Below, piece after piece: positions 52,846-62,530 of a DNA stretch of 64,000 nucleotides. This DNA is from Pseudoduganella albidiflava (lineage in GTDB: Bacteria; Pseudomonadota; Gammaproteobacteria; Burkholderiales; Burkholderiaceae_D): contig NZ_CP036401.1 of assembly GCF_004322755.1 (NCBI RefSeq), positions 4,774,001 through 4,838,000 on the forward strand, in the 5' to 3' direction. The notes under the pieces were generated by a model. It ran no database searches, was not told where the DNA came from, and was given only the letters and a program-made list of their open reading frames with translations. Numbering within the stretch: the first letter of the stretch is position 1; the number at the start of each line of letters is the position of its first letter. A program made the translations under genes and the position numbers.

Positions 52846-52890
52846 GAACGGTACTGTAGTGAACGATACTGTAGTGAACGGTACTGTAGT
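52846..52890. repeat. Three-unit 15-bp tandem repeat upstream of dnaX
   Basis: GAACGGTACTGTAGT occurs three times head to tail (52846-52860, 52861-52875, 52876-52890); the middle copy differs by one base. It lies 65-110 bases before the dnaX start and so overlaps its leader or promoter region. Confidence 0.9.
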
Positions 52891-52941
52891 GATACGGGGG
52901 ATAAGGATGCGGACGAAAAAACCGGAGAAATAAAGGCAGGC

Positions 52942-52971
52942 GTAAAAAAAGCTGCCGGGGCAGCTTTTTCC
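52942..52971 (-). terminator. Terminator of the SRP RNA gene
   Basis: Read leftward, AAAAAGCTGCC and GGCAGCTTTTTTT form a GC stem with CC loop followed by seven T bases. It sits about 15 bases beyond the mature 3' end of the small SRP RNA and is a strong intrinsic terminator. Confidence 0.9.
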
Positions 52972-52981
52972 AATGATCGGG

Positions 52982-53080
52982 AGGCGAGCCTGATCTGCGG
53001 CACTTGCGGTGAACGGCTTTGGCTGCTTCGTTCCCGACCTGACCAGGTAAACCATGCCGCAATGCGCAGGGGCCCGCCAG
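52982..53080 (-). ncRNA. ffs: 4.5S signal recognition particle RNA
   Basis: The reverse strand carries the invariant SRP core, TTTACCTGGTCAGGTCGGGA followed by ACGAAGCAGCCAAAGC, which includes the AGGTC...GAAGCAGCC apical domain bound by Ffh. Flanking arms pair: GCGGGCC (53071-53077) with GGCTCGC (52984-52990), and TGCGGCA with TGCCGCA. The length of about 99 bases fits the bacterial 4.5S type. Ends are estimated from pairing. Confidence 0.93.
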
Positions 53081-53124
53081 ACCTCATTATAGCGGGTCTG
53101 GCGCAAAACAGGAAATTACCCGCA

Positions 53125-54609
53125 TTACAGGCCCAGCTGCTGCCAGATCTCGTCCACCTTGCGCTTCACCTCGGGCGTCATCTGGATCGTGGTGCCCCAC
53201 TCGCGGGTGGTTTCGCCGGGCCACTTGTTGGTGGCGTCGATGCCCATCTTGCTGCCCAGGCCGCTGACCGGCGAAGCGAAGTCGAGGTAGTCGATCGGCG
53301 TATGGTCGACCAGCGTGGTGTCGCGCGTCGGGTCGACGCGGGTCGTGATCGCCCAGATCACCTCTTTCCAGTCGCGGATGTCGACATCCTCGTCGACCAC
53401 CACGATGAACTTGGTATACATGAACTGCCGCAGGAAACTCCACACGCCGAACATCACCCGCTTGGCATGGCCCGCGTACTGCTTGCGGATCTGCACCACG
53501 GCCATCCGGTAGCTGCAGCCTTCCGGCGGCAAGTAGAAGTCGGTGATCTCGCTGAACTGCTTTTGCAGCAGCGGCACGAACACTTCGTTCAGGGCCAGGC
53601 CCAGCACCGCCGGTTCGTCCGGCGGCTTGCCTGTATACGTGGAGTGATAGATCGGGTCACGGCGCATCGTGATGCGGTCGATCGTGAAGACGGGGAACCA
53701 GTCCTGCTCATTGTAGTAGCCGGTATGGTCGCCATACGGCCCTTCCAGCGCATGTTCATAGCCGGACGGGTGGTTTTCGTCCGGATAGATATGCCCTTCC
53801 AGCACGATCTCGGCCGAGGCCGGCACGCGCAACTCGCTGCCGATCGCCTTGACCAGTTCCGTGCGGCTGCCGCGCAGCAATCCCGCGAACTGGTATTCGG
53901 ACAGCGTATCGGGCACCGGCGTGACCGCGCCGAGGATCGTGGCCGGATCGGCGCCCAGCGCCACGGCCACCGGGTAAGGCTGGCCGGGGTGCCGGATGCA
54001 GTGTTCGCGGAAGTCCAGCGCGCCGCCCCGGTGCGCCAGCCAGCGCATGATCACCTTGTTGCGGCCCAGCACCTGCTGGCGGTAGATGCCCAGGTTCTGG
54101 CGTTTCTTGTTCGGCCCCTTGGTAATCACCAGGCCCCACGTGATCAGCGGCGCCACGTCGCCCGGCCAGCAATGCTGGATCGGCAGCCGCCCGAGGTCGA
54201 CGTCGTTGCCTTCCCAGACGATTTCCTGGCAAGGCGCGCTGCGCTGTTCCTTCGGCGCCATGTCCCACACGGCCTTCACCAGTGAGCCCATGTCCATGAT
54301 GTCCTTGAACCCCTTGGGCGGTTCCGGCTCCTTCAGGCGCGCCAGCACGTGCCCGATGCGGCGCAGTTCCTGCATGTTCTCGGCGCCCATGCCCAGCGCC
54401 ACGCGGCGCGTGGTACCGAACAGGTTGCCCAATACGGGCATGGTGAAATCTGTAGGATTTTGAAACAGCAGAGCAGGTCCGCCAGCCCGCAAGGTGCGGT
54501 CGCAGACCTCGGTCATCTCCAAATGTGGCGAAACTGGCAAGGAAATTGACTTTAATTCACCAATTTTTTGCAACTGGGCAATAAAATCCCGCAGATCTGA
54601 ATATTTCAT
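53125..54609 (-). CDS. ubiD: 3-octaprenyl-4-hydroxybenzoate carboxy-lyase UbiD
   Basis: This 494-aa prenylated-FMN-dependent decarboxylase of ubiquinone synthesis removes the ring carboxylate of the polyprenyl-hydroxybenzoate intermediate. Characteristic segments are [68 protein letters not shown] and [20 protein letters not shown]. The length equals the E. coli type. It needs the cofactor made by UbiX, which is not in the window. It stands alone downstream of a long A/T-rich leader. Confidence 0.96.
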   Translation of the reverse strand: MKYSDLRDFIAQLQKIGELKSISLPVSPHLEMTEVCDRTLRAGGPALLFQNPTDFTMPVLGNLFGTTRRVALGMGAENMQELRRIGHVLARLKEPEPPKGFKDIMDMGSLVKAVWDMAPKEQRSAPCQEIVWEGNDVDLGRLPIQHCWPGDVAPLITWGLVITKGPNKKRQNLGIYRQQVLGRNKVIMRWLAHRGGALDFREHCIRHPGQPYPVAVALGADPATILGAVTPVPDTLSEYQFAGLLRGSRTELVKAIGSELRVPASAEIVLEGHIYPDENHPSGYEHALEGPYGDHTGYYNEQDWFPVFTIDRITMRRDPIYHSTYTGKPPDEPAVLGLALNEVFVPLLQKQFSEITDFYLPPEGCSYRMAVVQIRKQYAGHAKRVMFGVWSFLRQFMYTKFIVVVDEDVDIRDWKEVIWAITTRVDPTRDTTLVDHTPIDYLDFASPVSGLGSKMGIDATNKWPGETTREWGTTIQMTPEVKRKVDEIWQQLGL

Positions 54610-55148
54610 ACAAATTTTACGTTTTTTTCTCGTTCGACGGCCGGCTGCAAGTCATCCGGACAAGTGGTTGATTCTATTAGCATTTGCCTACCCTTGCTCG
54701 ACAATACTAGATCCAAAAGTTATAAAGAACGCCAGCGTTAGTATTGACGTGATATAAAACGGCTTCTACAATTCGACCTACTTGAAGAGGACATGGCAAA
54801 AATGCCAACTACGTGTCGCTCATTCATTCACGGAGTCGGGGCTCCACATGACATTTTAAGGAGTGTTTTTCTCGAGGCGTCTGCCTCAACGGTTTCACCG
54901 GCATGTTTCGACCACAGAGTTCGAACCCGGAGTTGAAACCTGCCCCCCGAAAAAAGTTGTATTGCGACTGGTGACCGACCACATCCGCTCGGATCCCAGC
55001 TCAGGCAAGCAATGAAGACGTTCCGGCTCGCGCGCCTCCACGGCGGCGACGGACGATAACACATCTGATGCACGGCAATTGCACAGCAACGGTGTCGCGC
55101 GACCACGCGCGGCGGGGGCATGCTTTTACGGACATTGCAGGGAGTTCT
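54610..55148. other. A/T-rich intergenic region, 539 bp
   Basis: This gap separates divergent ubiD and the transglycosylase gene. The first 200 bases are distinctly A/T-rich and probably hold both promoters. A 47-codon open frame (54793-54936) begins MAKMPTTCRS after GAAGAGGAC, but nothing else supports it. No RNA or repeat recognised. Confidence 0.45.
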
Positions 55149-56087
55149 ATGATCAATCGTTTCACTGGGCTGGCTACCGCCGGCCGCTCGCTGGTCTCCG
55201 GACCGGCCGCGCGCTTCGGCGCGCAGCGCATCACCCTGCGCAGCGTCTTCACGACTGCGCAACACGCCTTCACGATTTTCGGCGTGACCGCCATCGTCAT
55301 CCTGGCCGTACTGTGGGCTCGCCCCGACCTGGCGCACATGCTGACGAAATCGCTGGCTCCACAGGAGTCCGCCATGCCCGCACCGGTAGCAGCCGCCAGC
55401 ACGGTGACCGCGCCGCCGCTGCACGAACTGATGGAAGCACCAGCCATCACCGCCGCCGCGGACAGCGGCAAGCCGCTCAGCGCCGACGATGAAAAGGCGC
55501 TGATGGGCACCCGCAAGCAACAGCAGTGGGTGACGGACTGGCTGTCCAAGCGCTACCGCGTGGCCAACGACGCGGCCAACATGCTGGTCTCGACCGCCTA
55601 CATGACGGCCCGTGAAATCAAGATCGACCCGCTGCTGATCCTGGCCGTGATGGCGATCGAATCCGGCCTGAACCCGTTTGCCGAAAGCCCGATGGGCGCG
55701 CAAGGGCTGATGCAGGTGATGTCGAAGGTCCACCACGACAAGTTCCAGGAAATGGGCGGCGTACAGGCCGCGTTGAATCCGGTGGCGAACATCCGCGTCG
55801 GCTCGCTGATCCTGAAGGATTACGTGAAGCGCGGCGGTTCCGTCGAGGCTGGCCTGAAGTACTACGTCGGCGCCGCCGCCTTTGAAACGGACGATGGCTA
55901 CGGCTCGCGCGTGCTGGCCGAATGGAAGCGCCTGAAGCAGGTTTCCGCCGGCAAGAAAGTGCCGACCTTCACGCGGCCTCCCGCCCCTGCCCCCGCCCCG
56001 GTCACCGTGACCGCGAGCCGGGAAGCACAGCCTGTCGAGTCGGCTTCCACGGAGAAGACCGAAGCGGAGCAACTGGCCGGCCTGTAA
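55149..56087 (+). CDS. Membrane-anchored lytic transglycosylase (SLT domain)
   Basis: This 312-aa protein has a TM anchor at about residues 40-60 (FTIFGVTAIVILAVLWARP) and a periplasmic part. A helical linker is followed by an SLT/transglycosylase domain (about 155-270): the catalytic Glu in AIESGLNPFAES, then GAQGLMQVM and IRVGSLILKDYV. It cleaves the glycan strand of peptidoglycan to 1,6-anhydro ends. A Pro/Ala-rich tail ends it. The start follows GGGAGTTCT; an upstream in-frame ATG lacks a site. A terminator follows the stop. Confidence 0.88.
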   Translation: MINRFTGLATAGRSLVSGPAARFGAQRITLRSVFTTAQHAFTIFGVTAIVILAVLWARPDLAHMLTKSLAPQESAMPAPVAAASTVTAPPLHELMEAPAITAAADSGKPLSADDEKALMGTRKQQQWVTDWLSKRYRVANDAANMLVSTAYMTAREIKIDPLLILAVMAIESGLNPFAESPMGAQGLMQVMSKVHHDKFQEMGGVQAALNPVANIRVGSLILKDYVKRGGSVEAGLKYYVGAAAFETDDGYGSRVLAEWKRLKQVSAGKKVPTFTRPPAPAPAPVTVTASREAQPVESASTEKTEAEQLAGL

Positions 56088-56108
56088 GCCGCCCGGTTCG
56101 TCGAATCC

Positions 56109-56133
56109 AAGCCACCTTGCGGTGGCTTTTTTA
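56109..56133 (+). terminator. Terminator of transglycosylase gene
   Basis: AAGCCACC, loop TTGC, GGTGGCTT and then TTTTATT follow the stop codon by about 20 bases. It has an 8-bp stem with a T-run and is a standard intrinsic terminator. Confidence 0.92.
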
Positions 56134-56204
56134 TTGCCTGGACATTGGCCACAGGCGCCGGATCATGCGGAGTTGTTGCCGAGAACCGATGTCTGCCCGG
56201 AATA

Positions 56205-56470
56205 CGGTTAAGTTAAGCCGCCCTCAGTGCAAATTCCTGGGTCAAACCCTGATGCCGCTTAGATAAGCCCACCCCAAGTGCAAATTCGGGGGTCAGACCC
56301 GGCGGGTCTGACCCCAGCCCTTCGCTGTTGGGGTGAATGCATGCGCTTCCAACGTATCGGGTAACGCTTGACTTAGCGGCATTAGGGTCAGACCCGGCGG
56401 GTCTGACCCCGGCCCTTAGCCGTTGGGGTGAATGCATGCGCTTTCGAATGGGCTCCGTCCCCATTTTCCA
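56205..56470. repeat. Palindromic repeat array, GGTCAGACCC family (copies B-D)
   Basis: Three units lie in series. A degraded one is at about 56212-56262, a full one at 56270-56385 nearly identical to copy A at 49012, and a third is at about 56387-56460 with the same GGGTCAGACCCGGCGGGTCT core. The flanks (AAGTGCAAATT left; CCCTTCGCTGTTGGGGTGAATGC right) are kept between copies. No coding content. Confidence 0.85.
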
Positions 56471-56476
56471 GGCAAC

Positions 56477-56500
56477 AAAAAAGCCACCCGCAGGTGGCTT
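56477..56500 (-). terminator. Terminator of the nusB-ribH-ribBA cluster
   Basis: Read leftward, AAGCCACC, loop TGCG, GGTGGCTT and TTTTGTT lie about 20 bases beyond the nusB stop, ending the riboflavin/nusB transcription unit. Confidence 0.9.
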
Positions 56501-56518
56501 GAGTGCGAAGACGGTGGA

Positions 56519-56989
56519 TCAGCGCTTCTTGTCCGCCGCCACTTCGTCGGCGCGCAGTTTCGGCGCCAGTTTGTCGAGCACGCCGTTGACGTACTTGTGG
56601 CCGTCGATGCCGCCGAAGGACTTGGTCAGTTCGACCGCTTCGTTGATGACGACGCGGTACGGAATTTCCGGGTGATTCTTCAGCTCGAACGCGCCCAGCA
56701 GCAGCACCGCGTGTTCGATCGGCGACAGTTCGCCGATGCCCCGGTCGACCAGCGGTGCGAAGCCTTCGCGCAGCTCGACCGATTGCTCGATCGCGCCATA
56801 CAGCAGCGCCGCAAAGAAATCGCCGTCGGCCTTGTCGAAGCCGTGGGCGCCGCGGATGTTGTTGACGACCGTCTTCGCCGGCTCATTGTTCAGCAGCCAT
56901 TGATACAGACCCTGCAGCGCGAACTCGCGCGCGCGGTGACGCGGCGTGCGGTTCTTGCTGGGGTTGGCGTGCACAGCTTTATCGTTCAT
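56519..56989 (-). CDS. nusB: Transcription antitermination factor NusB
   Basis: This 156-aa all-helical RNA-binding protein has the family pattern RHRAREFALQGLYQWLLNN at the start, then LSPIEHAVLLLGAFELKNHPEIPYRVVINEAVELTKSFG near the C-terminal half. It binds boxA RNA with NusE to promote rRNA antitermination. It is last in the ribBA-ribH-nusB gene order common in proteobacteria, with a terminator directly after. Confidence 0.96.
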   Translation of the reverse strand: MNDKAVHANPSKNRTPRHRAREFALQGLYQWLLNNEPAKTVVNNIRGAHGFDKADGDFFAALLYGAIEQSVELREGFAPLVDRGIGELSPIEHAVLLLGAFELKNHPEIPYRVVINEAVELTKSFGGIDGHKYVNGVLDKLAPKLRADEVAADKKR

Positions 56990-57018
56990 GGTTCTTCCTT
57001 TGTATTTCTCGTTGCAGC

Positions 57019-57507
57019 TTATTCGTCGTCCGCGACGTCCGGCTGCAGCTCTTCCAGCGCGATCGCCAGGTTCGCCATCTCGACGGCCACGCGCGCCGCA
57101 TCGGCACCCTTGGTGGCCATGCGCACTTCGGCCTGCTCGTCATTCTCGGTGGTCAGCACGGCGTTAGCGATCGGAATGCTGAAATCCAGGCCGATGCGGG
57201 TAATGCCGGCGCCGGATTCGTTGGACACCAGCTCGAAGTGGTAGGTTTCGCCACGGATCACGGCGCCCAGCGCCACCAGCGCATCGAACTGGCCGGATTC
57301 GGCCATCTTCTGCAGCACCAGCGGGATTTCCAGGGCGCCCGGCACGGTCACGTGCAGCACGTCTTCATCCGCCACGCCCAGGTGCTTCAGTTCGGCGAGG
57401 CACGCCGACAGCAGGCCGTGGCACACGTCTTCATTGAAGCGGGCCTGGACGATGCCGATGCGCAGGCCTTCGCCGTTCAGATTAGTTTCGTAGGTTCCTA
57501 CGGTCAT
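57019..57507 (-). CDS. ribH: 6,7-dimethyl-8-ribityllumazine synthase
   Basis: This 162-aa enzyme of the penultimate riboflavin step joins 5-amino-6-ribitylaminouracil and dihydroxybutanone phosphate. Motifs are [35 protein letters not shown] and [22 protein letters not shown] with the catalytic His. It normally assembles as a pentamer or icosahedral shell. It lies 30 bases after ribBA and 29 bases before nusB on the same strand. Confidence 0.97.
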   Translation of the reverse strand: MTVGTYETNLNGEGLRIGIVQARFNEDVCHGLLSACLAELKHLGVADEDVLHVTVPGALEIPLVLQKMAESGQFDALVALGAVIRGETYHFELVSNESGAGITRIGLDFSIPIANAVLTTENDEQAEVRMATKGADAARVAVEMANLAIALEELQPDVADDE

Positions 57508-57537
57508 GATGGGCCTCTTATATAGTGTGGGGAAGAA

Positions 57538-58647
57538 TCAAGCTTCGGGTTTGGCCAGGTAGCCGGTCACTTCCAGGTCGAAGCCCGTCATCGACGGCAT
57601 CTTGCGCGGGCTCGCCAGCAGTTTCATGCGGCGCACGCCGATCGCGCGCAGGATCTGGGCGCCGATGCCGTAGGTGCGCAAATCCATGCTGGCGGCGCGG
57701 CCCTGCGGTTTGGCATCCTTGTTCAGCGCGGCCAGCTGGCCGAACAGCTGCTCGGCCGTCTCGCCGCAATTCAGCAGCACCATCACGCCCTGCTTCGCGC
57801 CCTTGATGGCCTTCAGCGAAGCGGACACGTTCCACGAGTGGGTGGTCGCGTCGGTTTCCAGCAAGTCCAGGATCGACACCGGCTGGTGCACGCGCACCAG
57901 CGCCTCATCGTCGGCCGAGATGTCGCCATGCACCAGCGCCAGGTGGGCACTGCCGCTCGGCGTGTCGCGGAACGCGATCATGCGGAAATCGCCGTGCGCC
58001 GTACGCAGTTCGCGTTCGGCCACCCGCTCGACCATGCATTCCTTGGCGCTGCGGTAATGGATCAGGTCGGCGATGGTGCCGATCTTGAGGCCGTGCTCCT
58101 TGCCGAATTCCAGCAGGTCCGGCAGGCGCGCCATCGTGCCGTCGTCCTTGACGATCTCGCAGATCACCGAGGCCGGGGTCAGGCCGGCCATCGCGGTCAG
58201 GTCGCAACCCGCCTCGGTGTGGCCAGCACGCATCAGCACGCCACCCTTGACGGCGCGCAGCGGGAAGATGTGGCCCGGCTGCACGAGGTCGGAGGGCTGC
58301 GCGCCCTTGGCGACGGCCACCTGGATGGTGCGCGCACGGTCGGCCGCCGAGATCCCGGTGGTCACGCCTTCGGCGGCTTCGATCGACACAGTGAAATTGG
58401 TGCCGAACGAAGTGCCGTTACGGGTGGCCATCAGCGGCAGTTCCAGGCGGTCGACGATTTCTTCGGCCAGCGTCAGGCAAACCAGCCCGCGCGCATAGCG
58501 GATCATGAAGTTGATGGCTTCCGGCGTGACGAAATCCGCCGCCAGCACCAGGTCGCCCTCGTTCTCGCGGTCTTCTTCATCGACCAGGATCACCATGCGG
58601 CCGGCGCGCAGCTCGGCGACGATTTCTTCGGTGCTGGAGATAGTCAT
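57538..58647 (-). CDS. ribBA: DHBP synthase fused to degenerate GTP cyclohydrolase II domain
   Basis: This 369-aa protein has residues 1-205 as an intact 3,4-dihydroxy-2-butanone-4-phosphate synthase ([39 protein letters not shown]). Residues 210-369 have the RibA fold, but the zinc-binding cluster (normally C-x10-C-x-C) is missing; [11 protein letters not shown] and [12 protein letters not shown] occupy that place. The C-half probably lacks cyclohydrolase activity, as in the RibBX type, so another ribA gene should exist. The ATG at 58647 is chosen over one nine codons upstream because the family start [13 protein letters not shown] begins there. Confidence 0.93.
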   Translation of the reverse strand: MTISSTEEIVAELRAGRMVILVDEEDRENEGDLVLAADFVTPEAINFMIRYARGLVCLTLAEEIVDRLELPLMATRNGTSFGTNFTVSIEAAEGVTTGISAADRARTIQVAVAKGAQPSDLVQPGHIFPLRAVKGGVLMRAGHTEAGCDLTAMAGLTPASVICEIVKDDGTMARLPDLLEFGKEHGLKIGTIADLIHYRSAKECMVERVAERELRTAHGDFRMIAFRDTPSGSAHLALVHGDISADDEALVRVHQPVSILDLLETDATTHSWNVSASLKAIKGAKQGVMVLLNCGETAEQLFGQLAALNKDAKPQGRAASMDLRTYGIGAQILRAIGVRRMKLLASPRKMPSMTGFDLEVTGYLAKPEA

Positions 58648-58945
58648 GTAATAAATCCTTGGCGTGTTTCGCAACCCGCTATTTTAATGGATTTGGCGCA
58701 CTTTCACCCGACTATCCAGTGGGCCGGAGAATGAACCGCATTCCATTGGAACAATCTGTCATGCTTATCTGAAAACCAACAAAACCATTTGCAACCTCGG
58801 CGGTACTGGCTATGATCGGCCGGCACACCGTGCGGCACAGGGTGCATTTCCCGCCGCTCGGGCTACCGAAGACAACAGTCGTGCGCCCGCCGCGGGAATG
58901 GCGGAGTAGCATGAAATTACAGGATCGACTTGTCGAAAAGGTATC
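58648..58945. other. Divergent promoter region of ribBA and the seven-domain regulator gene
   Basis: This 298-bp gap was examined on both strands for an FMN riboswitch, which often precedes rib genes. The conserved RFN core was not found. A TAAAAT element about 30 bases before the ribBA start on the reverse strand is a plausible -10. No other structure seen. Confidence 0.4.
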
Positions 58946-61900
58946 ATGTCCACCATTCTGATCGTCGATGACCGCCCTACCAACCGCGACTACCTGCTGA
59001 CACTGCTCGGTTTTACTCCGCATAACGTGCTCGAAGCTGCCGACGGCGCCCAGGCGCTGGACCTGTGCCACCGCCACCGCCCGGACCTGGTCATCACCGA
59101 CATCCTGATGCCCACGATGGATGGCTACGAGTTCGTGCAGCGCCTGCGCGCCACGCCGGAACTGGCCGCCACGCCGGTCATCTTTTTCTCCGCCACGTAC
59201 TCGCTGCCCGAAATGCGGGCGATGGGCGCGGCATGCGGGGTGCGCACGGTGCTGCCGAAACCCGCCGAGCCGCAAGCGATCCTGGATGCCATGAACCTGG
59301 AACTGGGGCTGGATGAAGCGTACTCCAAGTCGACCGGCGAAGTCGCCCGCGCCGCCACGCCGGCCGCCGCGGGGTTCTTCCATTCGCCACCGGCCACGGC
59401 TTTCTTCGATTCTCCGCCGGCCCCGGCGCCCTCCGATGCCGCGCCCGCCGCCGGATCGAGCGGCGCCACGCCAGGCGCCCCGGCACCGCCCGACAACACC
59501 GTGCAGCGGATGGCGGCGCTGCACGAACTGTCGCTGCGCCTGAATGGCGAACGCGACGCCGGTGCGATGGCGCGCCGCTTCTGCACGGCCGCCAGCACGA
59601 TCCTGCATGCCGACATCGTGGTCCTGTGCCTGCTCGATGCGCATGAAAGCGGCGTGCAGCACGTGGAGGCCGTCGGCATCGACGTGGGCCTGGTGCGGCC
59701 GGTGCTGGTCGAGCGCGGCGCGTTCCCCGGCTCGATGATGGACCAGCACGAGGGGCTGCGCCGCTGCCGGGCCGATGGCGACATGCCGGCGCTGCCGGGT
59801 GGCCATCCGGAAGTGGCCAACCTGCTGGGCCTTGCCGTGCGCGACCAGTTCCACCTGTACGGCTGGCTGTATGCGGCGAACCGCCGCGGCGCGCCCTGCT
59901 TCGACGATACCGACGAACAGTTCATCCGCATGCTGGCCGCGCAGCTGGCGGTCGCCTACGAGAACATGAACCTGTACGAGGTGGTGCAGCGCCACGCGGC
60001 GCAGCTGCAGATGGAAGCATCGGCGCGGCGCAGCGCCGATGCGGCGCTGCGCACCAGCGAAGCACGCTACCGGGCCATGACGCAGTCGGCGCCGGATGCG
60101 ATCATCGGTTCCGACCAGGATGAGCGCATCCTGCACTTCAACCGCGCCGCCGAGGCGATGTTCGGCTACAAGGAACAGGAAATGCTGGGCCAGCCGATCA
60201 CGCTGCTGATCGCCGAATGCTCGCTGGCCGAGCACCGCGAGCGCGTGCAGCGCTACCGCAAGCACGGCGAGCGCCTGTACAGCAACCGCATCGTCGAACT
60301 GACGCTCAAGCGCAAGGGTGGCGAAGAGTTCACCGGCGAGCTGGCGCTGTCGGCGGTCAGCGTAAACGGCGAAGCGATCTTCACCAGCATCCTGCGCGAC
60401 ATCACCGCGCGCCGCGCGCTGGAGGAACGCCTGCGGTTGTCGGCCCAGGCATTCGACAGTGCGCAGGACAGCATCATGATGATGAAGGCCGACGCCACCA
60501 TCATCGCCGTCAATCCCGCCTTCGAGCAGGCCACCGGTTACAGCGAGCGCGAGGTGCTCGGCCAGCATCCGCGGCTGCTGGACTCGGGCCGGCACGACAG
60601 CGCGTTCTACCGCGCCATCTGGCACAGCCTGGAAACCCAGGGCCAGTGGTCCGGCGAAATCTGGAACCGCCGCAAGAACGGCCAGGTCTATCCGGAACGC
60701 GTGCGCATGAACGCGGTGCGCAACCAGCGTGAAGAGATCGTGGCGTATGTGTCCGTTGCCAGCGACATCAGCGCGCTGAAGGAAGCACACACGCAGCTCG
60801 ACTTCGTCAGCAACCACGACCCGCTGACGCTGCTGCCGAACCGGAACCTGCTGAACGACCGGCTGCAGCTGGCATTGACGGCGGCGCAGCATGGCGGCAA
60901 CGAGGTGGCGCTGCTGCTGTTCGATATCGACCGGCTGCAGCGCGTGAACGACGCGCTCGGCCACGCCACCGGCGACGCGCTGCTGCAGGAAATCGCCCGC
61001 CGCGTGGCCGCCATCGTGCCGCCCGGCGATACGCTGGCGCACCTGGGGGCGGACGAATTCGCGCTCGTGCTGACCCGCTTCCAGGCCGTGGACGACATCA
61101 TCGTCACCGTGCGCAAGCTGATGGAACAGGTGGCCGAACCGGTGCGGCTGGCGGACCAGGACCTGTATGTGACAGCCTCGGTGGGCATCAGCATCTATCC
61201 GCGCGACGGCGTCACGCCCGGGGCGCTGCTGACGGGCGCGGACGTGGCGCTGTCCCACGTGAAGGAAGCAGGCCGCAACAACTTCCACTTCTACACGGGC
61301 GAAATGAACGCGCACGCGCTGCGCTGGATGTCGCTCGAGGTGCACCTGCGCCATGCCGTCGAGCGCAACGAGCTGCGCCTGTATTTCCAGCCGCAGGTGT
61401 CGCTGGCGGACGGCCGGGTCACCGGGGTCGAGGCGCTGCTGCGCTGGCAAAGCGCGGAACTGGGCATGATCCCGCCCGGCGACTTCATCCCGCTGGCCGA
61501 GGACAGCGGCCTGATCCTCGACATCGGCACCTGGGTGATCGAGGAAGCCTGCCGGCAGATGAAGGCATGGCATGCGAAGGGATTGCCGGCGATGACGGTG
61601 GCCGTCAACGTGTCGGCCCGCCAGTTCGCCACGGGCACGGTGCCCGCCGTGGTCAGCAAGGCATTGCGGGACAACGGCGTGGCGCCCCGCTGGCTGGAAG
61701 TGGAGCTGACGGAAAGCGTGATGATGCACGACAGCGAGCACACGCAGATGCAGCTGAACGAGCTGTCGGCGATGGGCGTGTCGATCTCGCTCGACGATTT
61801 CGGCACCGGTTACTCGTCGCTCGGCTACCTGTCGCGCTTCCGGCTCGACAAGCTGAAGATCGACCAGACCTTCGTGAAGAACATCACGACCGATCCGCGC

Positions 61901-62530
61901 AGCGCCGCCATCGCGCGCGCCACCACGGCGCTGGCGCATGGCCTGAACCTGGTGGTGGTGGCCGAAGGGGTCGAGACGGAAGGCCAGCTGGCATTCCTGC
62001 GCGACATGGGCTGCGACAAGATCCAGGGCTACCTGTTCAGCCGCCCGCTGCCGGTGGACGAGCTGTCCGTGCTGCTGCTCGAACAACGGATGCTGGCGAC
62101 CGTGGCGCTGCCGCCGCCGGCTGCCCGCACGCTGCTGCTGGTCGACGACGAACCTGGCGTGCTGCATGCGCTGGAGCGGGCATTCCGGCGCGAAGGCTAC
62201 CGGGTGCTGCTGGCCAGCAGCGGGCGCCAGGCGCTGGAGCTGTTGGCCAGCAACGACGTGCAGGTGGTGCTGTCGGACCAGCGCATGCCGCACATGGACG
62301 GCACGGAACTCCTGGCGCGGGTGCGCGAGCTGCATCCGCATACGGTGCGGATGATCCTGTCGGGCTATGCGGACGTGGCCAGCATCCAGCAGGCCATCGA
62401 CCGGGGCGCGATCCACAAGTTCCTCGGCAAGCCCTGGGACGACACCGAGCTGCGCGCGGCGGTGCGCGAAGCGTTCGACCTGGCGCAGGCGCGACACCCC
62501 GTGGTACCGGTGGGCACGGCCGACCGATAA
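58946..62530 (+). CDS. REC-GAF-PAS-PAS-GGDEF-EAL-REC signalling protein
   Basis: This 1194-aa cytoplasmic regulator has receiver 1 (1-120, LIVDDRPTNRDYLL, ITDILMPTMDG), a Pro/Ala linker (130-180), GAF (185-345), PAS (365-485), PAS-PAC (490-610), GGDEF (620-785), EAL (800-1050) and a C-terminal receiver (1060-1185, LLVDDEPGVLHALE, LSDQRMPHMDG, FLGKPWDD) of the RpfG-like kind. The cyclase motif is GADEF (G701-A702), hence likely inactive. The EAL motif is intact (E829 of EALLRW). It is probably a phosphodiesterase gated by two receivers. No kinase is adjacent. Confidence 0.93.
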   Translation: MSTILIVDDRPTNRDYLLTLLGFTPHNVLEAADGAQALDLCHRHRPDLVITDILMPTMDGYEFVQRLRATPELAATPVIFFSATYSLPEMRAMGAACGVRTVLPKPAEPQAILDAMNLELGLDEAYSKSTGEVARAATPAAAGFFHSPPATAFFDSPPAPAPSDAAPAAGSSGATPGAPAPPDNTVQRMAALHELSLRLNGERDAGAMARRFCTAASTILHADIVVLCLLDAHESGVQHVEAVGIDVGLVRPVLVERGAFPGSMMDQHEGLRRCRADGDMPALPGGHPEVANLLGLAVRDQFHLYGWLYAANRRGAPCFDDTDEQFIRMLAAQLAVAYENMNLYEVVQRHAAQLQMEASARRSADAALRTSEARYRAMTQSAPDAIIGSDQDERILHFNRAAEAMFGYKEQEMLGQPITLLIAECSLAEHRERVQRYRKHGERLYSNRIVELTLKRKGGEEFTGELALSAVSVNGEAIFTSILRDITARRALEERLRLSAQAFDSAQDSIMMMKADATIIAVNPAFEQATGYSEREVLGQHPRLLDSGRHDSAFYRAIWHSLETQGQWSGEIWNRRKNGQVYPERVRMNAVRNQREEIVAYVSVASDISALKEAHTQLDFVSNHDPLTLLPNRNLLNDRLQLALTAAQHGGNEVALLLFDIDRLQRVNDALGHATGDALLQEIARRVAAIVPPGDTLAHLGADEFALVLTRFQAVDDIIVTVRKLMEQVAEPVRLADQDLYVTASVGISIYPRDGVTPGALLTGADVALSHVKEAGRNNFHFYTGEMNAHALRWMSLEVHLRHAVERNELRLYFQPQVSLADGRVTGVEALLRWQSAELGMIPPGDFIPLAEDSGLILDIGTWVIEEACRQMKAWHAKGLPAMTVAVNVSARQFATGTVPAVVSKALRDNGVAPRWLEVELTESVMMHDSEHTQMQLNELSAMGVSISLDDFGTGYSSLGYLSRFRLDKLKIDQTFVKNITTDPRSAAIARATTALAHGLNLVVVAEGVETEGQLAFLRDMGCDKIQGYLFSRPLPVDELSVLLLEQRMLATVALPPPAARTLLLVDDEPGVLHALERAFRREGYRVLLASSGRQALELLASNDVQVVLSDQRMPHMDGTELLARVRELHPHTVRMILSGYADVASIQQAIDRGAIHKFLGKPWDDTELRAAVREAFDLAQARHPVVPVGTADR

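Noticed and set aside
54793..54936. 47-codon open frame between ubiD and the transglycosylase gene
   Set aside because: It has a fair ribosome site but no protein-like pattern and no conserved neighbour; mentioned only in the gap entry.
58648..58945. FMN riboswitch upstream of ribBA
   Set aside because: Both strands were read for the conserved RFN helices and loops; a short GGGTGAAA match is not supported by the rest of the motif.
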